DNA from: Caedibacter sp052030685
Lineage (GTDB): Bacteria; Pseudomonadota; Gammaproteobacteria; Francisellales; Francisellaceae
NCBI RefSeq assembly: GCF_052030685.1
Contig: NZ_JBQAJM010000008.1
Span: forward strand, 1-64,000
DNA: 64,000 nucleotides
Reading direction: 5' to 3'
Shown: one piece after another, positions 27,433-35,272 of the stretch
Layout of the letters: each line of letters starts with the position of its first letter
How positions within the stretch are numbered: position 1 is the stretch's first letter
Position numbers and translations under genes: made by a program
The notes under the pieces: generated by a model
What the model was told of the DNA's origin: nothing
Databases searched by the model: none
What the model saw: only the letters and a program-made list of their open reading frames with translations

Positions 27433-27600
27433 AAGAAGAGGTGCGCAAGCTATAGCGCTTTTGTGAAGGTCATAACACCTAGTGATCAATAGCAATAGAG
27501 CAGGCGCCGAAAGTAATGATGTGTTATGGCTGAATTACTTGGGTCTGCTGCTGAAAGGCAGCAGGACTGTCACGTCAACAAAGACGTGGGGCGCTTCGGT
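27433..27600 (+). promoter_or_regulatory. Lysine riboswitch (L box)
   Basis: Upstream of lysC lies AGAAGAGGTGCGC, the conserved 5' core of the lysine riboswitch, with GGCGCCGAAAGTAATG and the 3' core GGGGCGCTTCGG. Between them are hairpins such as CTGCTGCTGAAAGGCAGCAG and CACGTCAACAAAGACGTG that fit the five-helix junction. Free lysine binding should switch off the downstream operon. I see no strong GC hairpin plus T run between it and lysC, so control of translation start (the GGAG at 27668) is a possibility. Confidence 0.9.
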
Positions 27601-27678
27601 TGTATTTGTATTTTTGTCAAACACATGAGTCAAATTTTGCAAAAGCCGTAACCCCGTGTCGATAAATGGAGAAGCTTT

Positions 27679-29073
27679 ATGCAAAACCCTTTTGTCGTCG
27701 CGAAGTTTGGAGGCACAAGTGTCGCTAATCTAAACGCGATCTGCCAATGTGCAGAAATTATCAAATCTTCGCCAAGTGTGCGTGTTGTTGTCGTTAGTGC
27801 ACAATCAGGAGTTACTAATCTCTTGGTAAAGTTGGCGCATCATATAAAGTCTGTGCATGAGATTTCAGGTATTGTTGATGAGATTAAGAACATACTATCG
27901 CCAATTGTTGAAGCGATTGATTGTGCTCATTTGCACAGCGATATACAGCAGCGAATAGATGATCTTATGTTTTTGGCACAAATGAGTGTGCGCCTGAATA
28001 CCAAAGAGCTAAGGGATGAGATATTATCATTTGGTGAGCGGATCTCAGCGCAACTTGTCGCTGCAATCTTTAAGCAGAATAAGATTAATGCACAGTATTT
28101 TAATGTACAAGTGGTGATGAAAACCGATAGTAATTTCTCTCAAGCAAAGCCCAACCTTGATGACATTAAAGCGCAAGTGACAGCACATATGTTGCCATTG
28201 CTATTTGCTGATCAAGTGCTTGTATGCGAAGGCTTTATTGGTATGGATCAAAAAGGTAAAACAACGACCTTAGGTCGAGGTGGGAGTGACTACAGTGCGG
28301 CTCTTTTAGCACAAGCTTTGCAAGCAAAGTCTGTGAAAATTTGGACGGATGTTGCGGGTATTTATGAAGCTGACCCACGCACTGTCCCAGAGGCGCGAGC
28401 GATTGAGAGTTTAAGCTTTAATGAAGCAGCTGAGCTTGCTACCTTTGGTGCTAAAGTGTTGCATCCGGCAACCTTATGGCCGGCAGTCAGTAGCAATATT
28501 GATGTATTTGTGGGCTCTACTTTTTCGCCTAAGGTGGGAGGCACTTGGATTACTGCCAAGACCAATAGCTTAAAGGAGCCACCGCAAATTCGCGCGATTG
28601 CTGAGCGTAAGAACCAGCTTTTAATGACGCTAAAAAGCTTTGATATGTTTCATGCGCAAGGCTTTTTAGCTAAAGTATTCAGTGTTTTAGCTAAACACAA
28701 TATATCGGTGGATTTGGTGACGACAAGTGAAGTAAGCATTGCTTTAACACTGGATCATATAGCTAGCCAGTCTACAGGTGAGAGTCTATTAACCGAAGCG
28801 CTATTGGATGAGCTACAATCCATTGGTAATCTTGAGATTAGTGTTGAGCATAATTTGTCCCTCATTGCAGTGGTGGGTAATCGACTGCATCAGCACAAAG
28901 GGATAAGTGCTAAGCTTTTTGCTGCCCTTGAAAGTTATAATGTTCGCCTTTTCAGCCACGGCGCAAGTGGGCATAATATCTGCCTGTTAGTAGCAGCAGA
29001 AGATGCAAAGGGTGTGATGATGGATATCTATAGACATCTCTTTAGTGAATCAACTAAGGAGTGCGTGCGATGA
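27679..29073 (+). CDS. lysC: Aspartate kinase, lysine-pathway type
   Basis: Phosphorylates aspartate, the first step to lysine, methionine and threonine. The 464-residue monofunctional enzyme has the kinase domain motif VAKFGGTSVAN at the start, TTLGRGGSDYSAALLA in the nucleotide-binding region, and two ACT-like regulatory segments in the last 160 residues. Length matches E. coli LysC (449). It has TGGAGA upstream and lies directly after the lysine riboswitch, supporting assignment to lysine supply. Its stop overlaps the dapB start by four bases. Confidence 0.95.
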   Translation: MQNPFVVAKFGGTSVANLNAICQCAEIIKSSPSVRVVVVSAQSGVTNLLVKLAHHIKSVHEISGIVDEIKNILSPIVEAIDCAHLHSDIQQRIDDLMFLAQMSVRLNTKELRDEILSFGERISAQLVAAIFKQNKINAQYFNVQVVMKTDSNFSQAKPNLDDIKAQVTAHMLPLLFADQVLVCEGFIGMDQKGKTTTLGRGGSDYSAALLAQALQAKSVKIWTDVAGIYEADPRTVPEARAIESLSFNEAAELATFGAKVLHPATLWPAVSSNIDVFVGSTFSPKVGGTWITAKTNSLKEPPQIRAIAERKNQLLMTLKSFDMFHAQGFLAKVFSVLAKHNISVDLVTTSEVSIALTLDHIASQSTGESLLTEALLDELQSIGNLEISVEHNLSLIAVVGNRLHQHKGISAKLFAALESYNVRLFSHGASGHNICLLVAAEDAKGVMMDIYRHLFSESTKECVR

Positions 29074-29744
29074 AAGTAGCAATAATCGGTCGAGGTAAAA
29101 CAGGCAAAGCAGTAGTTGATCTTTTAAAAGAGGATGAGATTAGTGATGTATTTGACTCACAGAACTTAGTCACCGTGGAGAAACTCAATAAGGCAACAGT
29201 GGCAATCGTTTTCGTTAGTGCTGATATCTTAAGGCAAATATTGCCAGTGCTTTTGCAAAGCAAGGTGTCTGTCATTTGCGGCACCACAGGTTTTCGTTAT
29301 GATGAAATATTGATACAGCGCATCAGACAATCAGGGCAAACTTGGGTTGTAGCGAATAACTTTAGTTTGTCGATGGTGTTGATAAAAGAGATGCTAAATA
29401 CCTTGGGTAATTTGCAAAACCTAGTGACAAATAGTCACTTTCACTTAACTGAGACACATCACACACAAAAGCTTGATGCTCCCAGTGGTACTGCTGTGTC
29501 ATGGCAATCATGGCTTAATGTGAAAGCATGTCCTATTGAATCTATTCGCAAAGAAGACGTAAAGGGTGAGCATGTATTAAGGGTGGAAAATCCTTATGAA
29601 ACCATTGAATTAAAGCATGTGGCGAATGATCGTAAGCTTTTTGCTGAGGGTGCTGTGTGGAGCGCGCGCTTCATATGTGAGAATAAGTTAAATGCGGGTT
29701 TCTATCAGTTTGATGAATTAGTAAGAGGTGTGTCATGGCAATAA
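29070..29744 (+). CDS. dapB: 4-hydroxy-tetrahydrodipicolinate reductase, short form
   Basis: Reduces the DapA product with NAD(P)H in diaminopimelate/lysine synthesis. The 224-residue protein is shorter than E. coli DapB (273). The C-terminal substrate domain is clear: TETHHTQKLDAPSGTA carries the catalytic His pair, Lys and the substrate-binding loop. The N-terminal nucleotide fold is divergent, with GRGKTGKAVVDLL in place of GxGGRMG, and lacks part of the usual region before VICGTTGF. The ATG at 29070 has AAGGAG eight bases upstream and overlaps the lysC stop (ATGA). It overlaps dapA by ten bases. Confidence 0.9.
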   Translation: MKVAIIGRGKTGKAVVDLLKEDEISDVFDSQNLVTVEKLNKATVAIVFVSADILRQILPVLLQSKVSVICGTTGFRYDEILIQRIRQSGQTWVVANNFSLSMVLIKEMLNTLGNLQNLVTNSHFHLTETHHTQKLDAPSGTAVSWQSWLNVKACPIESIRKEDVKGEHVLRVENPYETIELKHVANDRKLFAEGAVWSARFICENKLNAGFYQFDELVRGVSWQ

Positions 29745-30631
29745 ATATCAATAATAATACATATACAGCAGTCGTCACACCCATGTTTGAAAATGGTGAG
29801 ATTGATTTGGTTAGTTTTGAGCGACTGCTACGCAAACAAGAACAAGCTGATTGTGGTGTGTTGATCTTAGGTAGCACGGGTGAGGCTTTAGCATTAAGTT
29901 ATGAAGAGCAGTGCCAAGTAGTGAAATTTGCCTCAGGCTTAGGGCTTAAAGTTCCTTTACTTGTCGGCGTGGGCGGTTATCAATTAGCCGAGCAGCTAAA
30001 ATGGATTGAGTTTTGTAATGCTCAAGCTATTGATGGTTTTTTGATGGTGACACCGATTTATGCCAAGCCTGGCACTCAGGGGCAAATTGCTTGGTTTAGT
30101 GCATTATTAGACAAAGCAAAAAAGCCATGTATGTTATATAACGTGCCGTCAAGAACGGGCGTGAATCTTTGTTTTGATGCGTTTACAACACTTAAAGACC
30201 ATCCGAATTTATGGGCATTGAAAGAAGCTTCAGGTGATATCTCGCGCTTTAAGTGTTATGTGCAAATAGCGCCTCACGTTAATGTATACAGTGGCGAAGA
30301 TGCGATGATGCCAGAACTTGCCAAAGTCGGTTGTAAGGGCTTGGTGTCAGTGGTTTCCAATTTATGGCCAAAAGAAGCCAAAGACTATGTTGAAACTGCT
30401 TTGCGTTTTGAAGCGGATGAAGTCTTAAGCCGTTTATGGCAAGATGCTACTGCTGCATGCTTTAGTGTGGCAAATCCAATCCCAGCAAAAGCATGGCTTG
30501 CGCATATTGGTGTCATTGATAGTGATGCTTTACGCTTGCCGTTGATTGCTCAAGAGCTAACAAGTATTGAGCGTTTGCAACAAGTCGATGCCGAGATTCA
30601 AAGTTATTATGAGCCTATCTGTGTCAGTTAA
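29735..30631 (+). CDS. dapA: 4-hydroxy-tetrahydrodipicolinate synthase
   Basis: Condenses pyruvate with aspartate semialdehyde. The 298-residue TIM barrel has GSTGEALALS, the Tyr motif LYNVPSRTGVN and the Schiff-base Lys163 in WALKEASGD. Length is normal. The start codon lies inside dapB (ten-base overlap), so the genes are translationally coupled. dapD follows after 28 bases. Confidence 0.96.
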   Translation: MAININNNTYTAVVTPMFENGEIDLVSFERLLRKQEQADCGVLILGSTGEALALSYEEQCQVVKFASGLGLKVPLLVGVGGYQLAEQLKWIEFCNAQAIDGFLMVTPIYAKPGTQGQIAWFSALLDKAKKPCMLYNVPSRTGVNLCFDAFTTLKDHPNLWALKEASGDISRFKCYVQIAPHVNVYSGEDAMMPELAKVGCKGLVSVVSNLWPKEAKDYVETALRFEADEVLSRLWQDATAACFSVANPIPAKAWLAHIGVIDSDALRLPLIAQELTSIERLQQVDAEIQSYYEPICVS

Positions 30632-30659
30632 ATTGAATAAATTAAAATAAGGAATATAA

Positions 30660-31412
30660 ATGATGAGCTGGGAGAAAACCCTACAAGATTTACAAACAGG
30701 TAAACTGCGTTCAGCACAGCGCCAACAAGATGGTCAATGGCAAGCGAATATTGCAGTTAAAGAGGCTATTCTAGCAGCATTTAAAGCGGGTCAAAATACG
30801 GATTTTACTGAAAGCTACCAAGGCTTTGTCGATAAGCATAACTTAGTGCCAAGACGTTTTACCGTTGCCGATGGTGTACGCATGGTGCCAGGCGGATCAG
30901 CTGTAAGAACCGGTGCTTATATCGCGCCATCGGTGATCATTATGCCTCCGGCATATGTAAATACCGGTGCATATGTTGATGAGGGTACGATGATCGATAG
31001 CCATGCATTAGTAGGTTCTTGTGCGCAGATTGGTAAACATGTGCATTTGTCAGCAGGTGTGCAGATTGGAGGGGTCCTTGAACCTATTGGCATGAATCCA
31101 GTGGTTGTTGAAGATCATGTGTTTGTTGGCGCGGGCGCTGTTATTGTTGAAGGAATTGTTGTTAAAAGACGCGCGGTGATTGCGCCATCGGTAGTGCTGT
31201 CACGAGGGGTTAGTGTTTATGATTGCGTTAATGAACGTATTTTGGATAAAGGTGAAGCCATTCCAGAGGGCGCTGTTGTCATACCGGGCACAAGACCATT
31301 GACACAAGGTTGGGCAAAAGCGCAAGGTTTGCAAGCAGCATGCCCCATTATTGTTAAATATCGTGATGATAAAAGTGATCATGCACTTAGTTTGGAGGAG
31401 GCCTTGCGTTAA
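30660..31412 (+). CDS. dapD: Tetrahydrodipicolinate N-succinyltransferase
   Basis: Transfers succinyl from succinyl-CoA to tetrahydrodipicolinate, defining the succinylase branch of the DAP pathway. The 250-residue protein has the left-handed beta-helix hexapeptide repeats in the middle (VRTGAYIAPSVIIMPP and VNTGAYVDEGTMIDS, then GGVLEPI) and the VVIPGTRPL segment near the end. AAGGA lies before the ATG at 30660; a second ATG three bases later is possible. Its stop TAA shares a base with the next start (TAATG). Confidence 0.96.
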   Translation: MMSWEKTLQDLQTGKLRSAQRQQDGQWQANIAVKEAILAAFKAGQNTDFTESYQGFVDKHNLVPRRFTVADGVRMVPGGSAVRTGAYIAPSVIIMPPAYVNTGAYVDEGTMIDSHALVGSCAQIGKHVHLSAGVQIGGVLEPIGMNPVVVEDHVFVGAGAVIVEGIVVKRRAVIAPSVVLSRGVSVYDCVNERILDKGEAIPEGAVVIPGTRPLTQGWAKAQGLQAACPIIVKYRDDKSDHALSLEEALR

Positions 31413-32638
31413 TGGTTGATACTTCATACCACCATCAAGCATTAGTTGATTTAACCAAAGAAATTAATGCCCCCTTTTTTTTCTATGATCTGGATTATTT
31501 GCAAGCCCATATAAAAACTTTACAAACATTACCAGTAACCCTTTGGTATGCGCTTAAAGCCAATCCTTTATCTGCGATTATTAGCACTTTAGATGATGGG
31601 GGTATGCGCTTTGATGTTGCCAGTATTGGTGAGTTAGATCAGGTGCTCAAGCAAGGTGTTGACTCTGCGCGTATCTTGCATACTGGACCCGCTAAGTCAT
31701 ATGAGCAGTTGTGTTATTTTGTTGATCAGGGTGTTAATAAATTTGTCATTGAAAGTACGCAGCAATTGCAGGATGTGCAAAGCATTGCTTATGAAAAACA
31801 AATTCATGTTGAAGTGCTCTTGCGTGTGCAGTTGCAATGGCAAGAGGGTGAAAAAAATGTCTTAGGTGGTGAGTGCGTGACGCCATTTGGTTTATCCCTC
31901 AATGATTGGATCGCTTATTCGAAGAGTAATGATTTTGATTGCCCTTATCTTAATATCTTAGGTTTTCATTGTTTTCAATGGGGTAATATCCTTTGTATAG
32001 ACAAACTTGAGAGGATCTGGTTTACGATTGCTGATACATTACATGAATTAGCAGAGACCATGGGCATTGGTTTGCGTGTATTAGATTTAGGTGGTGGTTT
32101 AGGTATTGATTATCAACATGAAGGACAAGAGCTAAGCTTATCTGAAATTAACACATTGATTCTCAAAGTTAAAAGCCATTACCCACAAACAGAGATTTGG
32201 CTTGAGCTTGGGCGCTATGCCGTTGCTAAGTGTGGTGTTTATGTTACTGAAGTAGTGGATCGCAAAACAGTTTATGAGCGTGACATGTTGATATTAGCAG
32301 GTGGCAGCCAGCATTTGATGCGTCCGACATTGACATCACAAGCATTTCCTGTGAGTCTTTTAAGAGAAAGTTATACTCATCTATCTAAGATACATTTGCA
32401 TGGTGCGTTATGTACTAGTTTGGATTATTTAGGGGAAGTGCAATTACCAAATGATACCAAGGCACAAGATCATATTATCTTTCACTCTACCGGTGCTTAT
32501 GGCTTTACTGAGAGTATGCCATTTTTTTTGTGTCATACGCTGCCAGCGGAGGTGACATATCAAAAAGGGGAAAAAGGGAAAAAAAAGCAAATTAAGATAT
32601 TAAGAAAAGCTGAATCTGCAGGCGTTTGGCTCAAATGA
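31412..32638 (+). CDS. PLP-dependent decarboxylase, LysA-like but divergent
   Basis: Fold-type III PLP decarboxylase of 408 residues in the diaminopimelate/ornithine decarboxylase family. The PLP Lys is K49 in WYALKANPL; LDLGGGLGIDY binds the phosphate and LGRYAVAKCGVYV follows. The C-terminal catalytic segment reads LCTSLDYLG where LysA has CESGD, and GAYGFTESMPFF where LysA has GAYGASMSSNYNSRP. CTxxD is more typical of the siderophore/exosortase-associated decarboxylases. Position after dapD suggests lysine synthesis, so lysA function is plausible but unproven. It is coupled to dapD (TAATG) and overlaps the next gene. Confidence 0.85.
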   Translation: MVDTSYHHQALVDLTKEINAPFFFYDLDYLQAHIKTLQTLPVTLWYALKANPLSAIISTLDDGGMRFDVASIGELDQVLKQGVDSARILHTGPAKSYEQLCYFVDQGVNKFVIESTQQLQDVQSIAYEKQIHVEVLLRVQLQWQEGEKNVLGGECVTPFGLSLNDWIAYSKSNDFDCPYLNILGFHCFQWGNILCIDKLERIWFTIADTLHELAETMGIGLRVLDLGGGLGIDYQHEGQELSLSEINTLILKVKSHYPQTEIWLELGRYAVAKCGVYVTEVVDRKTVYERDMLILAGGSQHLMRPTLTSQAFPVSLLRESYTHLSKIHLHGALCTSLDYLGEVQLPNDTKAQDHIIFHSTGAYGFTESMPFFLCHTLPAEVTYQKGEKGKKKQIKILRKAESAGVWLK

Positions 32639-33774
32639 AAGAGATGAAAGAGGTAAAAGAAATAAAAGAAATGAAAAGTTATATCACAAAATCGTTGATT
32701 GAAGTGGGGCAAAATGCGTCAGGAGAAGCAATTACCGTCACGAAATATAGGATTAAAGGTCAAGATCAAAATGCTAAGAAAGTCTATATTCAGGCGAGTA
32801 TGCATGCCTCGGAAATTCAAGGTAATGCCGTGATATTGAATTTACTTAAGCATTTTAATGAAGAGCAACCACAAGGTGATATTACGATTATTCCGCAGTG
32901 CAATCCTTTTGGGCGTGACATGCTTATTGGCGCTGGACATCAGGGGCGTTTTGATTCAATCAATGGTGACAACTGGAATCGCTATTATTTTAAGCCTGAG
33001 ATAGATTATAAATCATTTGCCAAAGAACACCTTAAAAGCGCTCAAGCAGAATATGCACAAGCACTGCGAAGTGAGATTGGTGCGCAAATAACAGTAGCAC
33101 TTAATAATGATTTTGGGTTGTCACGTGCGCGACGTTTAAACTACACCATGCAACTAGAGGCATTACAGGCGGATATTATTTTGGATTTGCATACGGATTC
33201 ATTGGCTGTTGATTACCTATATAGCCCGCAGTATGCCAAAAATAGTGCTGAGTCTTTGGGGTTTGAGCATGTGTTATTGATTGAGAACAAATGTAATGGT
33301 TCATTAGATGAAGCAGGGTTTTATCCTTGGTGGAGTGTGCAAAAGGCATTTACTCAATTAGGTAGAAATGAGCCTGTATTAGTAGATAGTTTCACCCTTG
33401 AATTGGGTTCAGAAGAGTTGATTAATCATAAAAAAGCGCAGATTCAATGTGGGCGGATATTAAACTATCTTGCAGCACATCAAATAATAACTGCAGATAA
33501 AGCATACAAAGAAGCTTGCGCTAAAGATATCGCCTTTTACGATGAGGGTTCTTTTCAAGCAGTCTATGCGCAATCTGGTGGCTTATATGAATGGTTTGTC
33601 GCACCAGGCGATACCTTTAGTAAAGATCAAGTAATAGGTCGATGTTTGCAAATGGTGCATGCCAAGGAGGTTGAGATTAGTTACCCATTTGCCGGGCTTG
33701 TGATAAGTGTCCACAGCAAAGGGGCATTGCAAAAAGGTAGCCACTTGCTGAATGTGGTTGTTGATAAGCCATAG
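32635..33774 (+). CDS. Succinylglutamate desuccinylase/aspartoacylase-family deacylase
   Basis: Zinc-dependent M14-type deacylase, 379 residues from the ATG at 32635. Zinc ligands are seen in QASMHASEIQGN (H57, E60) and DLHTD (H186); TLELGSEE carries the catalytic Glu. The C-terminal barrel domain (SGGLYEWFVAPGDTFSKDQVIG) resembles the AspA/DoeB group, which cleaves N-acyl amino acids such as N-acetyl-diaminobutyrate. As last gene of a dapD operon it may remove succinyl from an N-succinyl diamino acid in place of DapE; this is inference. The start is uncertain: ATGs at 32635, 32644 and 32671 lie in a repeated MKE stretch. Confidence 0.8.
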   Translation: MKEMKEVKEIKEMKSYITKSLIEVGQNASGEAITVTKYRIKGQDQNAKKVYIQASMHASEIQGNAVILNLLKHFNEEQPQGDITIIPQCNPFGRDMLIGAGHQGRFDSINGDNWNRYYFKPEIDYKSFAKEHLKSAQAEYAQALRSEIGAQITVALNNDFGLSRARRLNYTMQLEALQADIILDLHTDSLAVDYLYSPQYAKNSAESLGFEHVLLIENKCNGSLDEAGFYPWWSVQKAFTQLGRNEPVLVDSFTLELGSEELINHKKAQIQCGRILNYLAAHQIITADKAYKEACAKDIAFYDEGSFQAVYAQSGGLYEWFVAPGDTFSKDQVIGRCLQMVHAKEVEISYPFAGLVISVHSKGALQKGSHLLNVVVDKP

Positions 33775-33787
33775 AGCTAACCTTTGA

Positions 33788-34984
33788 TTATTTCTGCGCC
33801 TCATAAGCATACCATATTTGGTTTTGCATAATATCAATCCACCATTGATCCATTTTCTCTTGATTCATTAAATGCCAGTCGGGGGTGTCGGTGACAAGCG
33901 CATGACCGAAAATCTTGCCAAGCTCATATAGTTTACGCTCATTATCATATTGTATTTTTGCCCACTGTTGTGTGGCGCGATCTAAATCATGCTGATTTTC
34001 TTGTAATTGTTTAAATAAAATAAGTGCACTTTGCAAGGCTTTGGTCGCACCACTTGCAGTATGTGGTCGTGAGATAAATGCGGCATCTCCAGAGAGGCAA
34101 ATACGCTCCTTTTTAAGTGAAGGCACTTGTGTGTCAAAGATATTTTGAATAAAAGGTTTTGGCGTATCAAGTATCACATTGGCAAAAACTTCAGGCATCA
34201 TGTTGGCTAATTTCTTTAGCTCTTCAAAGTGAATTGCCTGAAGCTCGCGTGCGGCTAAGCTTGTGACTTCATTGGGGTTATTCGTGTTTAACAGTTTATT
34301 TTTATGTGTTTGGTCTAGCCTCTGATATAGCACCCAGTTCAAATCAACACGACCATCTTGTTTGGGGATGTAGTAAGTCACGACATGTCCATATTCGTAG
34401 CAAAAATAATTGAGTCGATCAAATAGTAATGGCTCGCTAACGTGTTCTTTTGCAATCACGCCACGCCAAGCAATATAAGGTGCCTCGTTAAGCTTTGATT
34501 GAGGGAAAAGTGTCGTGCGACCAAGAGAGTTAACGCCATCACAACAAAATAGCCAATCTGCCTCTACAGTTTGCCCATCAGTGAGTGACAGCATGACTTT
34601 GTTTTGATCTTGCTTAATATGCGCCACACTTGCATCTTTTTGATAAATAGCTTTTGGTAGGCGCTTATATAATTGCGTATAAATTTCTGACCAATTGTGC
34701 GCCATGACATTCACAGGTTGTTGCCAGAAGACATCGGCATTACGCTTTGCGTCGCTGACGATAAACTGTCGATCAATGATTTCAATATATTTGGCATCAG
34801 TATCAAACATGTCATTTTGCACTAGTAGATTGCGTAGATCTTTTGGAATACATATCCCAACGCCGCGATCATCAAGTTGTGCACTTGAGCGTTCATAAAT
34901 GGTGACGTCAAAACCTAAGCGTGACAACACCAATCCCATGGCATTGCCTGCGATTGATCCGCCAATAATAGCTATCTTTTGCAT
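33788..34984 (-). CDS. FAD-dependent monooxygenase
   Basis: 398-residue flavoprotein monooxygenase of the p-hydroxybenzoate hydroxylase class. The N-terminal Rossmann motif is IIGGSIAGNAMGLVLSRLGF followed by IYER, the middle FAD/NAD(P)H motif is LFCCDGVNSLGR, and the C-terminal FAD ribityl motif is CLSGDAAFISRPHTASGATKAL. The substrate is not evident; it is not clearly a ubiquinone-synthesis enzyme. It converges with the lysine operon, 13 bases from its last stop codon. Confidence 0.8.
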   Translation of the reverse strand: MQKIAIIGGSIAGNAMGLVLSRLGFDVTIYERSSAQLDDRGVGICIPKDLRNLLVQNDMFDTDAKYIEIIDRQFIVSDAKRNADVFWQQPVNVMAHNWSEIYTQLYKRLPKAIYQKDASVAHIKQDQNKVMLSLTDGQTVEADWLFCCDGVNSLGRTTLFPQSKLNEAPYIAWRGVIAKEHVSEPLLFDRLNYFCYEYGHVVTYYIPKQDGRVDLNWVLYQRLDQTHKNKLLNTNNPNEVTSLAARELQAIHFEELKKLANMMPEVFANVILDTPKPFIQNIFDTQVPSLKKERICLSGDAAFISRPHTASGATKALQSALILFKQLQENQHDLDRATQQWAKIQYDNERKLYELGKIFGHALVTDTPDWHLMNQEKMDQWWIDIMQNQIWYAYEAQK

Positions 34985-35098
34985 GGTTTCCTACAATTTT
35001 TCCAGTTAATATCACAGAGGTATTCTAAACAAAATAAGGTATTGATAGAAGCACAAGCTTTGCTACAAAAAAATACATAACATGACAATTTATGCTAA

Positions 35099-35272
35099 TA
35101 TCCTCGCGGGAAACTTAAGAGGGTTAAAGATGAATTAAAAGGTAAACTTAATTATTACGCGATTCATTACACCTATTTACCCGATCCAGAGAATAGTAAA
35201 AACTGGGAAATTGCAGATTGGCGTAAGATGTCCAATTATTTACAACAAATTGTTAATCGTCTGAATGCTTAG
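35099..35272 (+). pseudogene. Possible 3' remnant of a protein-coding gene
   Basis: In the gap between two genes there is an open frame of 57 codons ending at TAG 35270-35272 with strongly protein-like content (LKGKLNYYAIHYTYLPDP, then NWEIADWRKMSNYLQQIVNR), but no usable start codon: the only in-frame Met comes 17 codons before the end, and an in-frame stop (35096-35098) closes the frame upstream. I do not recognise the family. It overlaps the 3' end of the lysP-like gene by 20 bases. It is likely the tail of a gene lost by deletion. Confidence 0.4.
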
